Source: Candidatus Sulfopaludibacter sp. SbA3 (GTDB lineage: Bacteria > Acidobacteriota > Terriglobia > Bryobacterales > Bryobacteraceae). Taken from it: 64,000 nt of DNA. Position 1 is the stretch's first letter. Each line of letters begins with the position of its first letter. The stretch lies in contig CAMDCN010000007.1 of the NCBI GenBank assembly GCA_945890485.1, positions 124,001 to 188,000 of the forward strand. The letters are read 5' to 3'. The notes under the pieces were generated by a model. The model was given only the letters and a program-made list of their open reading frames with translations, did no database searches and was not told the origin of the DNA. The position numbers and the translations under genes were made by a program. Of the stretch, positions 49,198 through 59,596 are shown piece after piece.

Positions 49198-51774
49198 TTA
49201 CGACTCAGAATCGTGCGGGAAACTGATAATAGTTCTATTTCCCAGTGCGCGCCAGAACCCAAACAGAGATATCGACAGCAACAGAGAAAAAGTTGCTAGT
49301 CCCGAGGAAAGATACCAGGCGGTCCAGTCTGTCCCAATGCTCAATGTGCTCATGCAGTTGAAAAAGAACACCATGGCGATCATCACCACCAGACCCAGCC
49401 TTAACATCAACCCGATGATCGCCAAAAACATAGCGAAATAGAGCAAATAGCTGACGAGCCAGTCGGCCCTGCTGCTCGCCGCACTCGACTGTGCCGCGAA
49501 CAGCGCCGAAGCCACCACCGTCTCCACCCAGTCCCGGCGCAGCAGGGCCCGCAGCCCGCACATGACGAGAAACAGCAACAACCCCGATTGGAGACTTCCC
49601 ACCAGCAGGCGGCTTATCTCGCCGAACCAGGGCCGGACCCCGAGCAGATAGTCGTCCCACAAGCCAGGCCTTACCCCCTCCTCGGCAAAACGCATCAACG
49701 CCAACCCGGTCACCGCGGTGAACAATCCCAGCCCCGCCGCCCCGCCGATCAGGACGTGCGCCCACACCCGCGCATCCTTCCACCGCCCCGCCAGCAGCCG
49801 GCTCCAAGTCACCAGCGATTGCGGCCACCGCGCCCGCACCGATGGTTCAATCGCCAAATAGATGAGCCATAGAATCGCGCCGAAAAACATCGCCTGCGCC
49901 GCGATCTCAAACACGATGCCAATCATCCCGCTCGTGAGCACCGGGTGCACGCTCCCCGCCCACGATGCCACGATCAGCGCCGCCGAAACGATCGCCAACC
50001 GAAACGCTCCCCTCCGATCCACCCGTCCGACCTTCCAATTCCGCCGGGACAAGAGCAAAGTGAAAAACAAGGCGACGCCCAGCGCCGTCAGTTCCAAAGT
50101 CCGTTGAATCCAATTCGTCCCGTTCGCGCCGGCCTCTTTCATCCAGGGCCAAATCATCTGAAACTCCGTGATTTGCCCCTTCCACGAGGCGACCTGCACC
50201 AGCACTTCCATCTCGGGAATTCCCGGATGGGGCCCCTTCCACGCCTGCACCTGATCCGCCGCGCCAAGCGGGGTCCGCGCGAGTGCAGCCGGTGTAAATC
50301 GGCTGAGCTCCAGCCCCGCCGCACGAAAAATCTCTGCGGCGTCCGGCGCCGATCCCGCCGGCTGTTCGCCCAGCGCATAGGGAACGCCCCGAAAGTGCCG
50401 TAGCCGGCCACCGCTATCCAGGTCTACCTGAACCATCCCGGGTTCCACCGGAGGTGGGTTCATCCCGGTGATGCTCCCAAGCGGTTCAGCCAGCAACGGC
50501 GTCCGCGCCTCCCGGTACCTCACTAGCCCCACTCCCTCAGCCGCCAGCCACTTGTCCCACTCGGGCCCGGACATTTTCCGGAAATACTCAAACAGCTCCG
50601 TCCGTTCCACGAGCCGAATCGCCCGGTCTGCGGGCTTCAGCGGATAACCGAAGCGTACCGAAAGATCCCGCGCCTTCTGCGCCAACACTTCCGGCGAGTA
50701 CTCCGCCGGGGCTCGCAGCAGACCGACATTCCGTTGCCGGAGCCACGGGCTCGCCGCGATACAGACGAGGATTGTCGCCAGGCAGGCAATCGCGTATCGC
50801 GGCGCCAAACCGTCGGTGCCTCCTGCCGCCGCGACCAACTCCGGAGATGGGGTCTCCCCTGCCGCCAGCGCTGCCGCCAGCGGATCGCCGCCCGGCAAAG
50901 CCGCGGCCACTGCGAGGGCCGACGACGGCCGCCGCAGCGGTTCCGGGTCGAGGCATCGGCGGATCACCCGCTCCACGCCCGGGTCCACATCGGAGGCCAA
51001 CGCCGTCAGACTGCTCGGCTGCGCCGCCTCCTGCAGCGCGATCAGGTCCTGCATCGTACCGGCCTCGTAAGGCCGCTTCCCCGTGAACAACTCGTACAAC
51101 ACCAGCCCCAGAGAGTACAGGTCGCTCCGCGCCGTCACCCCCGTACCCTTCAACTGCTCCGGGGACATGTAGGCTGGGGTCCCGTTCCTGACTTCCGCGC
51201 CCGCAATCTGCTCTGCAATCGCCGCCAACCCGAAGTCGAGGATCAATACCTCGCCCTTCTTGTTGAGCATGATGTTCTGCGGCTTCAAATCCCGGTGGAC
51301 AACCCCCTTGTCATGCGCCGCCTGCAGCCCGGCGCAGAGCTTCCTGGCAATCTCGATGGCCTTGTCGGCAGGCAGCCGGCCGATTCGCTTCAGCAGCGTG
51401 GCCAGGTCTTCACCGTCGACGTACTCCATCGAAAGGAAAGGCGTGCCCTCCACCTCGCCTATGTCATACATTCGACATACGTTCGGATGGGAAACCTGCC
51501 GGGCTACCCGGACTTCGTTCTGGAAGCGCTCGAGCAACCGGTCGTTTCCGGCGGCCGACTCGGGCAGGAACTTAAGCGCGACCGACTGCCCCAGCGCCAA
51601 GTCCGTCGCCCGGTACACTTCGCCCATGCCGCCTTCGCCGAGCAGCCCGATAATCCGGTAACGCCCGCCGAGCAAAGTACCCGAAACGAACCGGCCTTCT
51701 TCGTGCGCCGCTGAACTCGTCCGCCGCGAGATCGAGTCCGTCTGCGTCGTGGTTACGTCCGGAAGCCGGTCCAT
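49198..51774 (-). CDS. PknB-type serine/threonine kinase fused to polytopic membrane C-terminus
   Basis: YRIIGLLGEGGMGEVYRATD, VALKFL, GVVHRDLKPQNIML, ILDFGLA, GTPAYMSPEQ; roughly eight or more hydrophobic segments in the C-terminal half. Confidence 0.88.
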   Translation of the reverse strand: MDRLPDVTTTQTDSISRRTSSAAHEEGRFVSGTLLGGRYRIIGLLGEGGMGEVYRATDLALGQSVALKFLPESAAGNDRLLERFQNEVRVARQVSHPNVCRMYDIGEVEGTPFLSMEYVDGEDLATLLKRIGRLPADKAIEIARKLCAGLQAAHDKGVVHRDLKPQNIMLNKKGEVLILDFGLAAIAEQIAGAEVRNGTPAYMSPEQLKGTGVTARSDLYSLGLVLYELFTGKRPYEAGTMQDLIALQEAAQPSSLTALASDVDPGVERVIRRCLDPEPLRRPSSALAVAAALPGGDPLAAALAAGETPSPELVAAAGGTDGLAPRYAIACLATILVCIAASPWLRQRNVGLLRAPAEYSPEVLAQKARDLSVRFGYPLKPADRAIRLVERTELFEYFRKMSGPEWDKWLAAEGVGLVRYREARTPLLAEPLGSITGMNPPPVEPGMVQVDLDSGGRLRHFRGVPYALGEQPAGSAPDAAEIFRAAGLELSRFTPAALARTPLGAADQVQAWKGPHPGIPEMEVLVQVASWKGQITEFQMIWPWMKEAGANGTNWIQRTLELTALGVALFFTLLLSRRNWKVGRVDRRGAFRLAIVSAALIVASWAGSVHPVLTSGMIGIVFEIAAQAMFFGAILWLIYLAIEPSVRARWPQSLVTWSRLLAGRWKDARVWAHVLIGGAAGLGLFTAVTGLALMRFAEEGVRPGLWDDYLLGVRPWFGEISRLLVGSLQSGLLLFLVMCGLRALLRRDWVETVVASALFAAQSSAASSRADWLVSYLLYFAMFLAIIGLMLRLGLVVMIAMVFFFNCMSTLSIGTDWTAWYLSSGLATFSLLLSISLFGFWRALGNRTIISFPHDSES

Positions 51775-51795
51775 CTGCTATTAATAATACTGCGA

Positions 51796-52320
51796 ATGCT
51801 TCCCTACTCCGCCTATGGTGAACTGGTCCAGGCCCGGATCCAATCCGGATATGGGATCCGGGTAGTAACCCGGGATGTACAGGACCCATTGACCGGCGAC
51901 CTCGACGGCGCCGAGATCCACCTGGACTACTTACTGAGCCCCGAAGACCGGCTATTCCTCCTCGGTCACCTATTCGGCCATACCGTGCAGTGGAACGTGC
52001 ATCCGCACGCCTTCGACATCGGCAAACTCCGCCATCCCCCGGTTCCGGAGCAGGACCTTCCCCCGGTGATTGAATACGAACGCCAAGCCGCGGCCTATGC
52101 GCTGAGGCTATTCCACGAGTGCGGCATCTTTGACGCCGACCAGTGGTTTTCGGACTATACCGCCTGTGACATGGCCTATCTGACCCATTTCTATCGGACC
52201 GGCGACAAGCGCCCGTTCCGCGAATTCTGGGTCGCAGGTTCGCCGGTGATTGCGCCGCTCCCTGTCCCGCCCTTCCGGCCTCTGGCCCGGATCCTCCGCC
52301 GCGACGGCGTCGTAATTTAA
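51796..52320 (+). CDS. Protein with M78/ImmA-like arrangement but HLFGH in place of HExxH
   Basis: [17 protein letters not shown] and downstream [19 protein letters not shown]; intact 174-aa ORF divergent from the kinase gene. Confidence 0.6.
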   Translation: MLPYSAYGELVQARIQSGYGIRVVTRDVQDPLTGDLDGAEIHLDYLLSPEDRLFLLGHLFGHTVQWNVHPHAFDIGKLRHPPVPEQDLPPVIEYERQAAAYALRLFHECGIFDADQWFSDYTACDMAYLTHFYRTGDKRPFREFWVAGSPVIAPLPVPPFRPLARILRRDGVVI

Positions 52321-53675
52321 GTCAGAATGCCGCGCTTCACTTCGCCGTGAACATCCGTCAGGCGGAAGTTCCGACCCTGGAACTTATAAGTCAGCTTCGT
52401 ATGATCGAAGCCGAGTTGATTCAGAATCGTCGCGTGTAAGTCGTGGACGTGAACTTTGTCTTTGGCCACGTTGAACCCAAGCTCGTCGCTTTCGCCGTAG
52501 GTGATTCCCGGCTTGAACCCGCCGCCCGCCATCCACATCGTGAACGCGTTCGGATGATGGTCGCGACCGTCGCTGCCGCCCTGCACCATCGGGGTACGGC
52601 CAAACTCGCCGCCCCAGATCACAATCGTATCGTCGAGCATCCCGCGCTGCTTCAGATCCTGAACCAAGGCCGCGCAGGCCTGGTCGGTATCTTTGCAGTT
52701 CTGCGTAATGTCTTTGACGAGGTTGCCGTGCTGGTCCCAAGCTTCGTGGAAAATCTGCACGAACCGGACGCCGCGTTCGCTCAAGCGCCGGGCGAGTAGC
52801 ACAGTGTTCGCGAAGCTGGGTTTGGCGGGGTCGGCGCCGTACATGTCGAGGATGTGTTTCGGCTCCTGCGATAAGTCCATCACCCCCGGCGCGCTCATCT
52901 GCATCCGGTAGGCCATTTCATAGCTCGAGATGCGCGTCGCGATCTCCGGGTCGCCCGTCGAATCGAGCTTCATCTGATTCAGGCGCTTAATCGACTCGAG
53001 CGAATCCTGCTGCAGTTGGTTGTCGACACCCGCTGGGTTCGAGAGATAAAGGACCGGGTCGCCGGTGGAGCGGAACTGGACACCTTGATGCGATGTTGGC
53101 AGGAACCCAGACCCCCAGCAGGAGTTCCCGCCGCTCGGCCCCTTTTTCCCGGTGGAGAAGACGACGAACGCCGGCAGGTCTTTTGACTCGCTGCCGAGCC
53201 CATACGTGACCCAGGAGCCAATGCTCGGACGCCCGAAGATCATCGCGCCGGTGTTCATCAGAATCTGTCCCGGCGCATGATTGAACGCATCGGTCGACAT
53301 GCTCTTGACGATGGTGATGTCATCGACCACCTTGCTGAGATGCGGCAGCAGGTTGGTTAGCTCGGCGCCGGACTGTCCGTACTTCGCGAAGGGAAACTTG
53401 GGACCAAGGAGCTTTGAGTTCGGGTTGATGAACGCGGCGCGATAGCCCTTCAACAACTCGGCCGGTGGGAGTTGGCCGTCGAACTTGGCAAGCTGCGGTT
53501 TGTTGTCGAACATCTCCAGATGGCTGGGGGCCCCGGCCATGAAGAGGAAGATGACGCGCTTGGCTTTGGGTGCGAAGTGGGGTTGCTGATTGGTGGCGGC
53601 GAGCGCGTTCATCGCCATGGCCCCGAGGCCAACGCCACACTGCTCAAAGAACCAACGCCGGCTAATTTTCGACAT
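52317..53675 (-). CDS. DUF1501-family protein with twin-Arg-type N-terminus
   Basis: [90 protein letters not shown]. Confidence 0.92.
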   Translation of the reverse strand: MSKISRRWFFEQCGVGLGAMAMNALAATNQQPHFAPKAKRVIFLFMAGAPSHLEMFDNKPQLAKFDGQLPPAELLKGYRAAFINPNSKLLGPKFPFAKYGQSGAELTNLLPHLSKVVDDITIVKSMSTDAFNHAPGQILMNTGAMIFGRPSIGSWVTYGLGSESKDLPAFVVFSTGKKGPSGGNSCWGSGFLPTSHQGVQFRSTGDPVLYLSNPAGVDNQLQQDSLESIKRLNQMKLDSTGDPEIATRISSYEMAYRMQMSAPGVMDLSQEPKHILDMYGADPAKPSFANTVLLARRLSERGVRFVQIFHEAWDQHGNLVKDITQNCKDTDQACAALVQDLKQRGMLDDTIVIWGGEFGRTPMVQGGSDGRDHHPNAFTMWMAGGGFKPGITYGESDELGFNVAKDKVHVHDLHATILNQLGFDHTKLTYKFQGRNFRLTDVHGEVKRGILT

Positions 53676-53678
53676 GAC

Positions 53679-56600
53679 TTATTCCTTCGTGATGGTTTCG
53701 TCGAGGTTGAGGAGAACGCGGGCGACAGCGGTCCAGCCCGCTGCGGTCGCGGCCGGGACCCCGGCCGGCGGGTCGCCGCCGAGGAGATCCTTCGGGTTCA
53801 GGCTACCGCTCGAGAATCTCTGGGTTTGTTTTTCGAGCAAAGCCAGCAGGATGGTGCGCTCCTCAGCCATCGGCTTGCGTGAGGCGACCCGGCGGAAGGC
53901 GAAGTCAACCCGTTGAGAGTCCGTTTTGCCGCCCTCGCGGAGAGTCTTCAGCGCCAGCGCCCTCGCGGCTTCGAGAAACATGGGTTCGTTCAGCGCGGTA
54001 AGCGCCTGCAAGGGGGTGTTCGAACGGGAGCGGCGGACACAGGCGACGTCGCCGTTCGGAGTATCGAAGTTGGAGAGCATCGGGTACGGCACCGAACGGT
54101 AGCGGTGCGTATAGACTGCCCGGCGATACCGGTCATCGCCCTTCTCTTCTTTCCAAATTTTGGGCCCGTAGGAGTTGGGCGGCAGGAAGAGGAACTCCGG
54201 GGCAGCGGGGTAGACGGCGGGGCCGCCGATCTTCGTATTGAGCAGGCCAGCCGCGGCGAGCGTGATGTCGCGGACCACCTCGCCTTCGACGCGGAAGCGG
54301 GGGCCACGGGCGAGCCATTTGTTGAATTGGTCCTTCGAGAGTAACTCCGGCGTCGTTTTGGAGCTTTGCTTGTAGGTCGCGCTCGAGACGATGAGGCGAT
54401 GGAGCTTCTTCATGCTCCAGCCGGACTCCATGAACTCTACCGCGAGGAAGTCGAGCAGCTCCGGATGCGACGCGATGTCGCTTTGTTTGCCGAGATCTTC
54501 GGGCGTGGTGACGAGGCCTTGACCGAAGTAAGCCTGCCAGACACGATTGACGAAGGCCCGGGCCGTCGTCGGCGCCTGGCGATCGACCATCCATTTCGCG
54601 AAGGAGAGCCGCGTGAGTTCCGCATCGGCCGGTAACGGATTCAAGAAGGCCGGAACACCGGGTTTGACGAGTTTGCCCGGCTTCAGGAAGTCGCCGCGCA
54701 TGAGAAGTTTGGTGTCGCGCATCGATTCGCCCCGGCTCATGACGAGCTGCGAGGTCGGCTCCGGGTGCTGTTTCCAGAGCGCTTCAATGGCTTCGTTTTG
54801 TTCTTTCCACTCGGGCACGGTCTGCCGCCAAGTGGAGAAGTTGAGGGGACCTTGCGCGACGGCGTCGGCGGCGGTGGAGGCGGACAGGCGCATGCGGCCT
54901 AGATTGTTGTTCTGGTTGTCGTCGCTGTTCCAGCCTCCGTGGTTCTGCTTCAAATAAATGTTCAGGATGGTGCCCTGGGGGTATCCGAAAGGCTTCTCCG
55001 TGACGAATACGGCTTGCCGCGGTTGATTGCGGCGGCCGGGGCCGGCGTCGATGCCCCAGGCGGTTTTGTCGTCGCCGTCGATGGCGTACGCGATCGGGCC
55101 GAGGAGGCGCTTTGAGTTGTCGGTCTTGTCCCAGTAGATGGACTTGAGTGGCGTGGGGGCCATTTCGAAATCGGCCGAGGCGCGGACGAACTTGATCTTC
55201 TCGATTTTGTCCGGGGCGTCCTGCGGGGCGATTTCGAGTTCGATTTCGGTGAGAGCGCCGGTGCCTTCAATGGACCGGCCGGGTCCGCCGTGAGGCAGGT
55301 TGGGATCCTTCAGGAGTTCGATGCGGATGGCCTGGAGTCCGGTCTCGTTGGTTTTGACGGCCATCTTGGCTCGATGGCGAGTCGGGGCGTAGCCGGCGGC
55401 GAGCATGGAGCCGTCGCCCATCAGGAGGTACTTCTGGCCACCGGTGGAGATGTCGTCGACATCGGGCGTCAGCGTGGCCCAGGCGGGTTGGGGTTTGGCG
55501 GAGGCGTTCATGCGTTCGCGCCAGTCGGGATTCTTATGCTGGAGGTCGTCCTCGATTTCTTTGATGCGGCGGAAGATGTCGGCGCGCTGCATCTGCTGTT
55601 CGGGGGTATAGACGCTGACGCTGCCTTCGGCGGAGTCGTTCAAGAAGGCGAAGATCTTGTAGTACTCCTCCTGGGTCAGCGGGTCGAATTTATGGTTGTG
55701 GCACTGGGCGCAGCCGATGGTGACGCCGAGGATGCTTTTGCCGACGGTGTCGACGCGGTCGAACATCGCTTCCATGCGGAACTGTTCGGGATCGACGCCG
55801 CCCTCTTCGTTGATCATCGAATTGCGGAGGAAGCCGGTGGCTACGATCTGGTCTTGCGTTGCGTTGGGGAGAAGGTCTCCGGCGAGCTGCTCGATGATGA
55901 ACTGCGAGTACGGTTTGTCGTCGTTGATGGCCTTGATGACCCAGTCGCGGTAGAACCAGACGAAGCGTTGTTTATCTTTTTCAAAGCCGTCGGAATCGGC
56001 GTAGCGAGCGGCGTCGAGCCAGTGGCGGCCCCAGCGTTCCCCGTGATGGGGCGAGGCGAGGAGGCGGTCCACTTGCTTCTGGTAAGCGTCTTTGCTCTTG
56101 TCGGCGAGGAAGGCGTCGACTTCGGCCGGGGTAGGCGGCAGGCCGACGAGGTCGAGCGAGAGCCGACGAAGGAGCGTGGTGCGATCAGCTTCGGGCGAAG
56201 GCTGGAGGCCTTCGGCGGCGAGCTTGGCGCGGACAAGATAGTCGATGGGGTGACCGGCTCCGGCGGGGATGTTCGGCCGAACCGGCGGGATGTAAGCCCA
56301 ATGCTTTTTGATTTCGGCGGACTTGGCGCTGGCGGCCTCGGGCCATTCGGCGCCTTGCGTGATCCAATCTTTGATGATGGCGATGGAGGCCGGATCGAGG
56401 GGCTTGGCGCCCATCGGCATCCTGGCTTGATCGGTGGTTCCGGCGATGCGTTGGAAGAGAGTGCTTTCCTCGGGTTTGCCGGGGACGATACCGGCGTGGC
56501 GGCTTTGACCACCGGCGAACGCTAGCGTTTTGGCGTCAAGCCGGAGGGCCCCAAGCTGGGCTTTGGGGCCGTGGCAGTTCGCGCACGATTTCTCGAAGAT

Positions 56601-56714
56601 GGGCTGAACGTCGCGGACGAAATCCACCTTTTTCGCGGGTGGCTCGGCGGTCTGGGCCCATGAGAATATCGCGGCTCCGGCAGGGAGCAGACAGAGGAGC
56701 AACTTCTTCGACAT
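53679..56714 (-). CDS. Planctomycete-type cytochrome C / DUF1549 / DUF1553 protein
   Basis: CANCHGPKAQLG heme-binding-type motif; LSLDLVGLPPTPAEVDAFLAD; VNRVWQAYFGQGLVTTPEDLGKQ; RRSRSNTPLQALTALNEPMFLEAARALA. Confidence 0.92.
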   Translation of the reverse strand: MSKKLLLCLLPAGAAIFSWAQTAEPPAKKVDFVRDVQPIFEKSCANCHGPKAQLGALRLDAKTLAFAGGQSRHAGIVPGKPEESTLFQRIAGTTDQARMPMGAKPLDPASIAIIKDWITQGAEWPEAASAKSAEIKKHWAYIPPVRPNIPAGAGHPIDYLVRAKLAAEGLQPSPEADRTTLLRRLSLDLVGLPPTPAEVDAFLADKSKDAYQKQVDRLLASPHHGERWGRHWLDAARYADSDGFEKDKQRFVWFYRDWVIKAINDDKPYSQFIIEQLAGDLLPNATQDQIVATGFLRNSMINEEGGVDPEQFRMEAMFDRVDTVGKSILGVTIGCAQCHNHKFDPLTQEEYYKIFAFLNDSAEGSVSVYTPEQQMQRADIFRRIKEIEDDLQHKNPDWRERMNASAKPQPAWATLTPDVDDISTGGQKYLLMGDGSMLAAGYAPTRHRAKMAVKTNETGLQAIRIELLKDPNLPHGGPGRSIEGTGALTEIELEIAPQDAPDKIEKIKFVRASADFEMAPTPLKSIYWDKTDNSKRLLGPIAYAIDGDDKTAWGIDAGPGRRNQPRQAVFVTEKPFGYPQGTILNIYLKQNHGGWNSDDNQNNNLGRMRLSASTAADAVAQGPLNFSTWRQTVPEWKEQNEAIEALWKQHPEPTSQLVMSRGESMRDTKLLMRGDFLKPGKLVKPGVPAFLNPLPADAELTRLSFAKWMVDRQAPTTARAFVNRVWQAYFGQGLVTTPEDLGKQSDIASHPELLDFLAVEFMESGWSMKKLHRLIVSSATYKQSSKTTPELLSKDQFNKWLARGPRFRVEGEVVRDITLAAAGLLNTKIGGPAVYPAAPEFLFLPPNSYGPKIWKEEKGDDRYRRAVYTHRYRSVPYPMLSNFDTPNGDVACVRRSRSNTPLQALTALNEPMFLEAARALALKTLREGGKTDSQRVDFAFRRVASRKPMAEERTILLALLEKQTQRFSSGSLNPKDLLGGDPPAGVPAATAAGWTAVARVLLNLDETITKE

Positions 56715-56748
56715 AGCTTGCTGCCTCTATCGTATACCCTTACCGGCG

Positions 56749-59508
56749 TTACTTCTGTGTGGTTGCGGTGCTCAGGAACAAAGAGTTGAAGAGCAGTTTG
56801 TAAGTGCCGTGCGGTTGGGCACGGAAAGTGATTTCCGGTCCCATCATCATCAGCTTGCCTTCGCCTACCGGGACTTCGGCCACGGCGACGCCGCCTTCGA
56901 GGTACTTTTCGCCCCAAGCCCAACCGCTCCGTAACGGAGAAGGGCCGAACCATGCGACGGGCTTGACGCCCCGGGCCATGGCTTCGGGAGCGAGCTTGAA
57001 GACGGGGCTATCGTTGAAGAAGACGTCGACTTTGTCTTCGAGGCCGTAGGCCACGGGCTGGGTGTTATCGACGTTTGCCTGGAGAATGCTGCCGGGTACG
57101 TAGTATTTTTCGCGGGGCAGCGAACGTTCCCGGCCGTCGCGGCCGCGTTCGGTCATGGCGTCCTTCACTGGGAGCCCGAGATGGGCCGCCAGGTTGTTGC
57201 TCGAGCCGATGGTGATGACGGTGCCGCCAGTGTCCATGAAGGCCTTAAGCTGCGGGATGGACTTCTGTTCAGTGACGCGGCCGAGCCGGGGCTGGAACTC
57301 GGCAGGGATCTTATCGCGATTCGGCTCGCCGCCGCGGAAGCCGCCGCGGCCGGTTTCCGGACCGAGGCTGGCGGCCCGCGGGATGGCTCCGCCGACGAAG
57401 AGGATTACGTCATATTTCTGGCGTAGGTTGCCGGCGTCGATGGCTTGCGGATAGAGCACCTCGAAGGGAAATTCGAAGCGCTCGAGCAGGAAGCGGACCC
57501 AGCCGGAGGGCATGGAACCGCCGAACTGATCCCACAGGGCGATGCGGGGCGCGGACAGCTTCATGGATTCACCGGCGGGGCGAGCGGCGACGGCCTTCGC
57601 GTTGAAGCCGAACTCGGCGGCGGCTTTCTCGATAATCGCCTTCGTCGTGGACTTGGCCGGGACGTACAATGCGCCGGGACCGTAGAGGGCATCGTCTTTA
57701 ATGCCCTGCTTGAGCCAGTAGACCTCTTCTTTCGCCGCGATGAGGCGGTTGGTCAGAATAAAGCTGTCGTTGACCTTATGGCTGATGAGATACCCGGCGC
57801 CGGAGCCTTCGACCTTACCGACAGGCGGCTTTTCGAGCACGCCCCACGGGAGCTTGGCGAAGGGCCCATCGAAGGGATCGAGAATGCGATCGAACTGGAC
57901 GCCCATCTGATAGGCGAGGGTCCAGCCAGCGTTGTCATAAGGAGGGATTGGCGGGCCGCCTTCGTAGCGGAAGTCGTTCGGGTGATCCTGGGGCTCGAAC
58001 ATGTCGAGAACGTGGGGCCGGAAGGCTTGCGCGGTCTTGACGACATAGGAGCCGGCGGGATAGCTTTTGCCGGCGACGGCGAAGGAGCCGGTCGCCTTAT
58101 GGATCTGGATGCCGTTTTTAATGAGGGCGTTGATGAACTTGACGGCCGTGGGGAAGTCGGCCTGCGCCGCCGAGATGACGTAGCCTCTGGGGTCACGCAG
58201 TTCCGGGGTCTTCATTGCTTCGTAGAAGCGGGCAGGGGCGGCGGCCGACTGCGGGCCGGTCTGGCGACCGGGGTTTTCTTTCGCGATCAGCGTTTTGACG
58301 GCTTCGATGCGCTTCGGGCTCATGGTCCAGGTGTCTTTCGTTCCGCGATCGATGGAGTTTTTGCCCATCTTCCAGACGTTAAAGAGGAAGTGTTCGCGCT
58401 GCCGGGAGGCGAGGTCAAGAACGGCGCGGTTGGCGGTGATGGAGTAGTCGATCGACTGGCGGTAGTGCCATTTCTGCGGGGCGATGGGCATGGGCAGGTC
58501 ACCGCCCGGCAGTTGGCGATTGGGGACGAAGGCGACTTCCATGGGGGTGGGCGAACCGATGATTTCGGTGAGGAGCCCGATCATATTGTGGAAGTACGTG
58601 GTCGTGCGGAGGCCGCCGTTGTACCAGGTGGAGTAGTTGGCTCCGCTACGCATGGTGGAACCGGGCTTATCTTCCTGCACGAAGCGGGAGTGCATGGCGG
58701 CGCCGACGAGGTCGAGTGAGGTGACGATCAACGGATCAATATTGTAGTTGAACGGGTCGCGAAAGGGCGGCGCGAAGATCACCGTGCCGAGTGGGCCGGT
58801 CTGGTGATGGTTGTACATGATCTGCGGGAACCACTCGATGAAGAGTTGGCGGTTCATGTTGACCGATTCGCGGAGGTTCGCCATATAGAAGTCGCGGTTG
58901 TTATCGTGACCGGCGTACTTCTGATAGAGACGGGGGGCGCCGTCCATGACGCGCTTTTCGGGGACGGGTTCGCGCATGTACCATTCGCTGATGAGATCGT
59001 GGCCGTCGGGATTGGCGTGGGTACAGAGAATAATGACGTCTTTGAGGATGCGCATCGTCTCGGGATCGTTGCGGCTGGCGAACTGCCAGATGGTCTCGAT
59101 CAACTGATGGGTGCCGACGGTCTCCGTGGAATGGAGGCCGCCATCGATCCAGACGACAGCTTTGCCTTCGGCGGCGAGGGCGCGGGCCTGTGCTGCGGTG
59201 AGGCCTTCGGCGCGGGCGAGTTTCTGGGCGATGTCCTTATACTTGGCGAGATTGGCCAAGTTTTCGGGGGCCGAGATAACCATCATGTATTGGGTGCGGT
59301 CTTCTTCGGTTTTGCCGATGTCGACGAGGCGCAGGCGGTTAGACTCCGCGGCTAACTTCTTGAAGTAGGCTTCGGTTTGCTTATACGTGGTGAGGTGGTA
59401 ATCGTCACCGATGTTGAAGCCGTAATGCTCTTTCGGGCTGGTCAGTTTCTGGGCGGCCAAGGGGACGGCCACCAGGGTTAAAGCGGCGACTAGGGAATAC
59501 AGGCGCAT
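56749..59508 (-). CDS. M14-family zinc carboxypeptidase-like secreted protein
   Basis: GLHSTETVGTHQ (HxxE), LCTHANPDGHDL, YNHHQTGPLGTVIFAPPFRDP; signal MRLYSLVAALTLVAVPLAAQ; start set at 59508. Confidence 0.82.
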   Translation of the reverse strand: MRLYSLVAALTLVAVPLAAQKLTSPKEHYGFNIGDDYHLTTYKQTEAYFKKLAAESNRLRLVDIGKTEEDRTQYMMVISAPENLANLAKYKDIAQKLARAEGLTAAQARALAAEGKAVVWIDGGLHSTETVGTHQLIETIWQFASRNDPETMRILKDVIILCTHANPDGHDLISEWYMREPVPEKRVMDGAPRLYQKYAGHDNNRDFYMANLRESVNMNRQLFIEWFPQIMYNHHQTGPLGTVIFAPPFRDPFNYNIDPLIVTSLDLVGAAMHSRFVQEDKPGSTMRSGANYSTWYNGGLRTTTYFHNMIGLLTEIIGSPTPMEVAFVPNRQLPGGDLPMPIAPQKWHYRQSIDYSITANRAVLDLASRQREHFLFNVWKMGKNSIDRGTKDTWTMSPKRIEAVKTLIAKENPGRQTGPQSAAAPARFYEAMKTPELRDPRGYVISAAQADFPTAVKFINALIKNGIQIHKATGSFAVAGKSYPAGSYVVKTAQAFRPHVLDMFEPQDHPNDFRYEGGPPIPPYDNAGWTLAYQMGVQFDRILDPFDGPFAKLPWGVLEKPPVGKVEGSGAGYLISHKVNDSFILTNRLIAAKEEVYWLKQGIKDDALYGPGALYVPAKSTTKAIIEKAAAEFGFNAKAVAARPAGESMKLSAPRIALWDQFGGSMPSGWVRFLLERFEFPFEVLYPQAIDAGNLRQKYDVILFVGGAIPRAASLGPETGRGGFRGGEPNRDKIPAEFQPRLGRVTEQKSIPQLKAFMDTGGTVITIGSSNNLAAHLGLPVKDAMTERGRDGRERSLPREKYYVPGSILQANVDNTQPVAYGLEDKVDVFFNDSPVFKLAPEAMARGVKPVAWFGPSPLRSGWAWGEKYLEGGVAVAEVPVGEGKLMMMGPEITFRAQPHGTYKLLFNSLFLSTATTQK

Positions 59509-59596
59509 GGGATCCTTCAGGAAGCGGCAACGTCGCGGTTGGCTAATAGGGGAAGCGTGACAGACCGATGTGATCGGTGTCAACGCAGTTTTGGGT

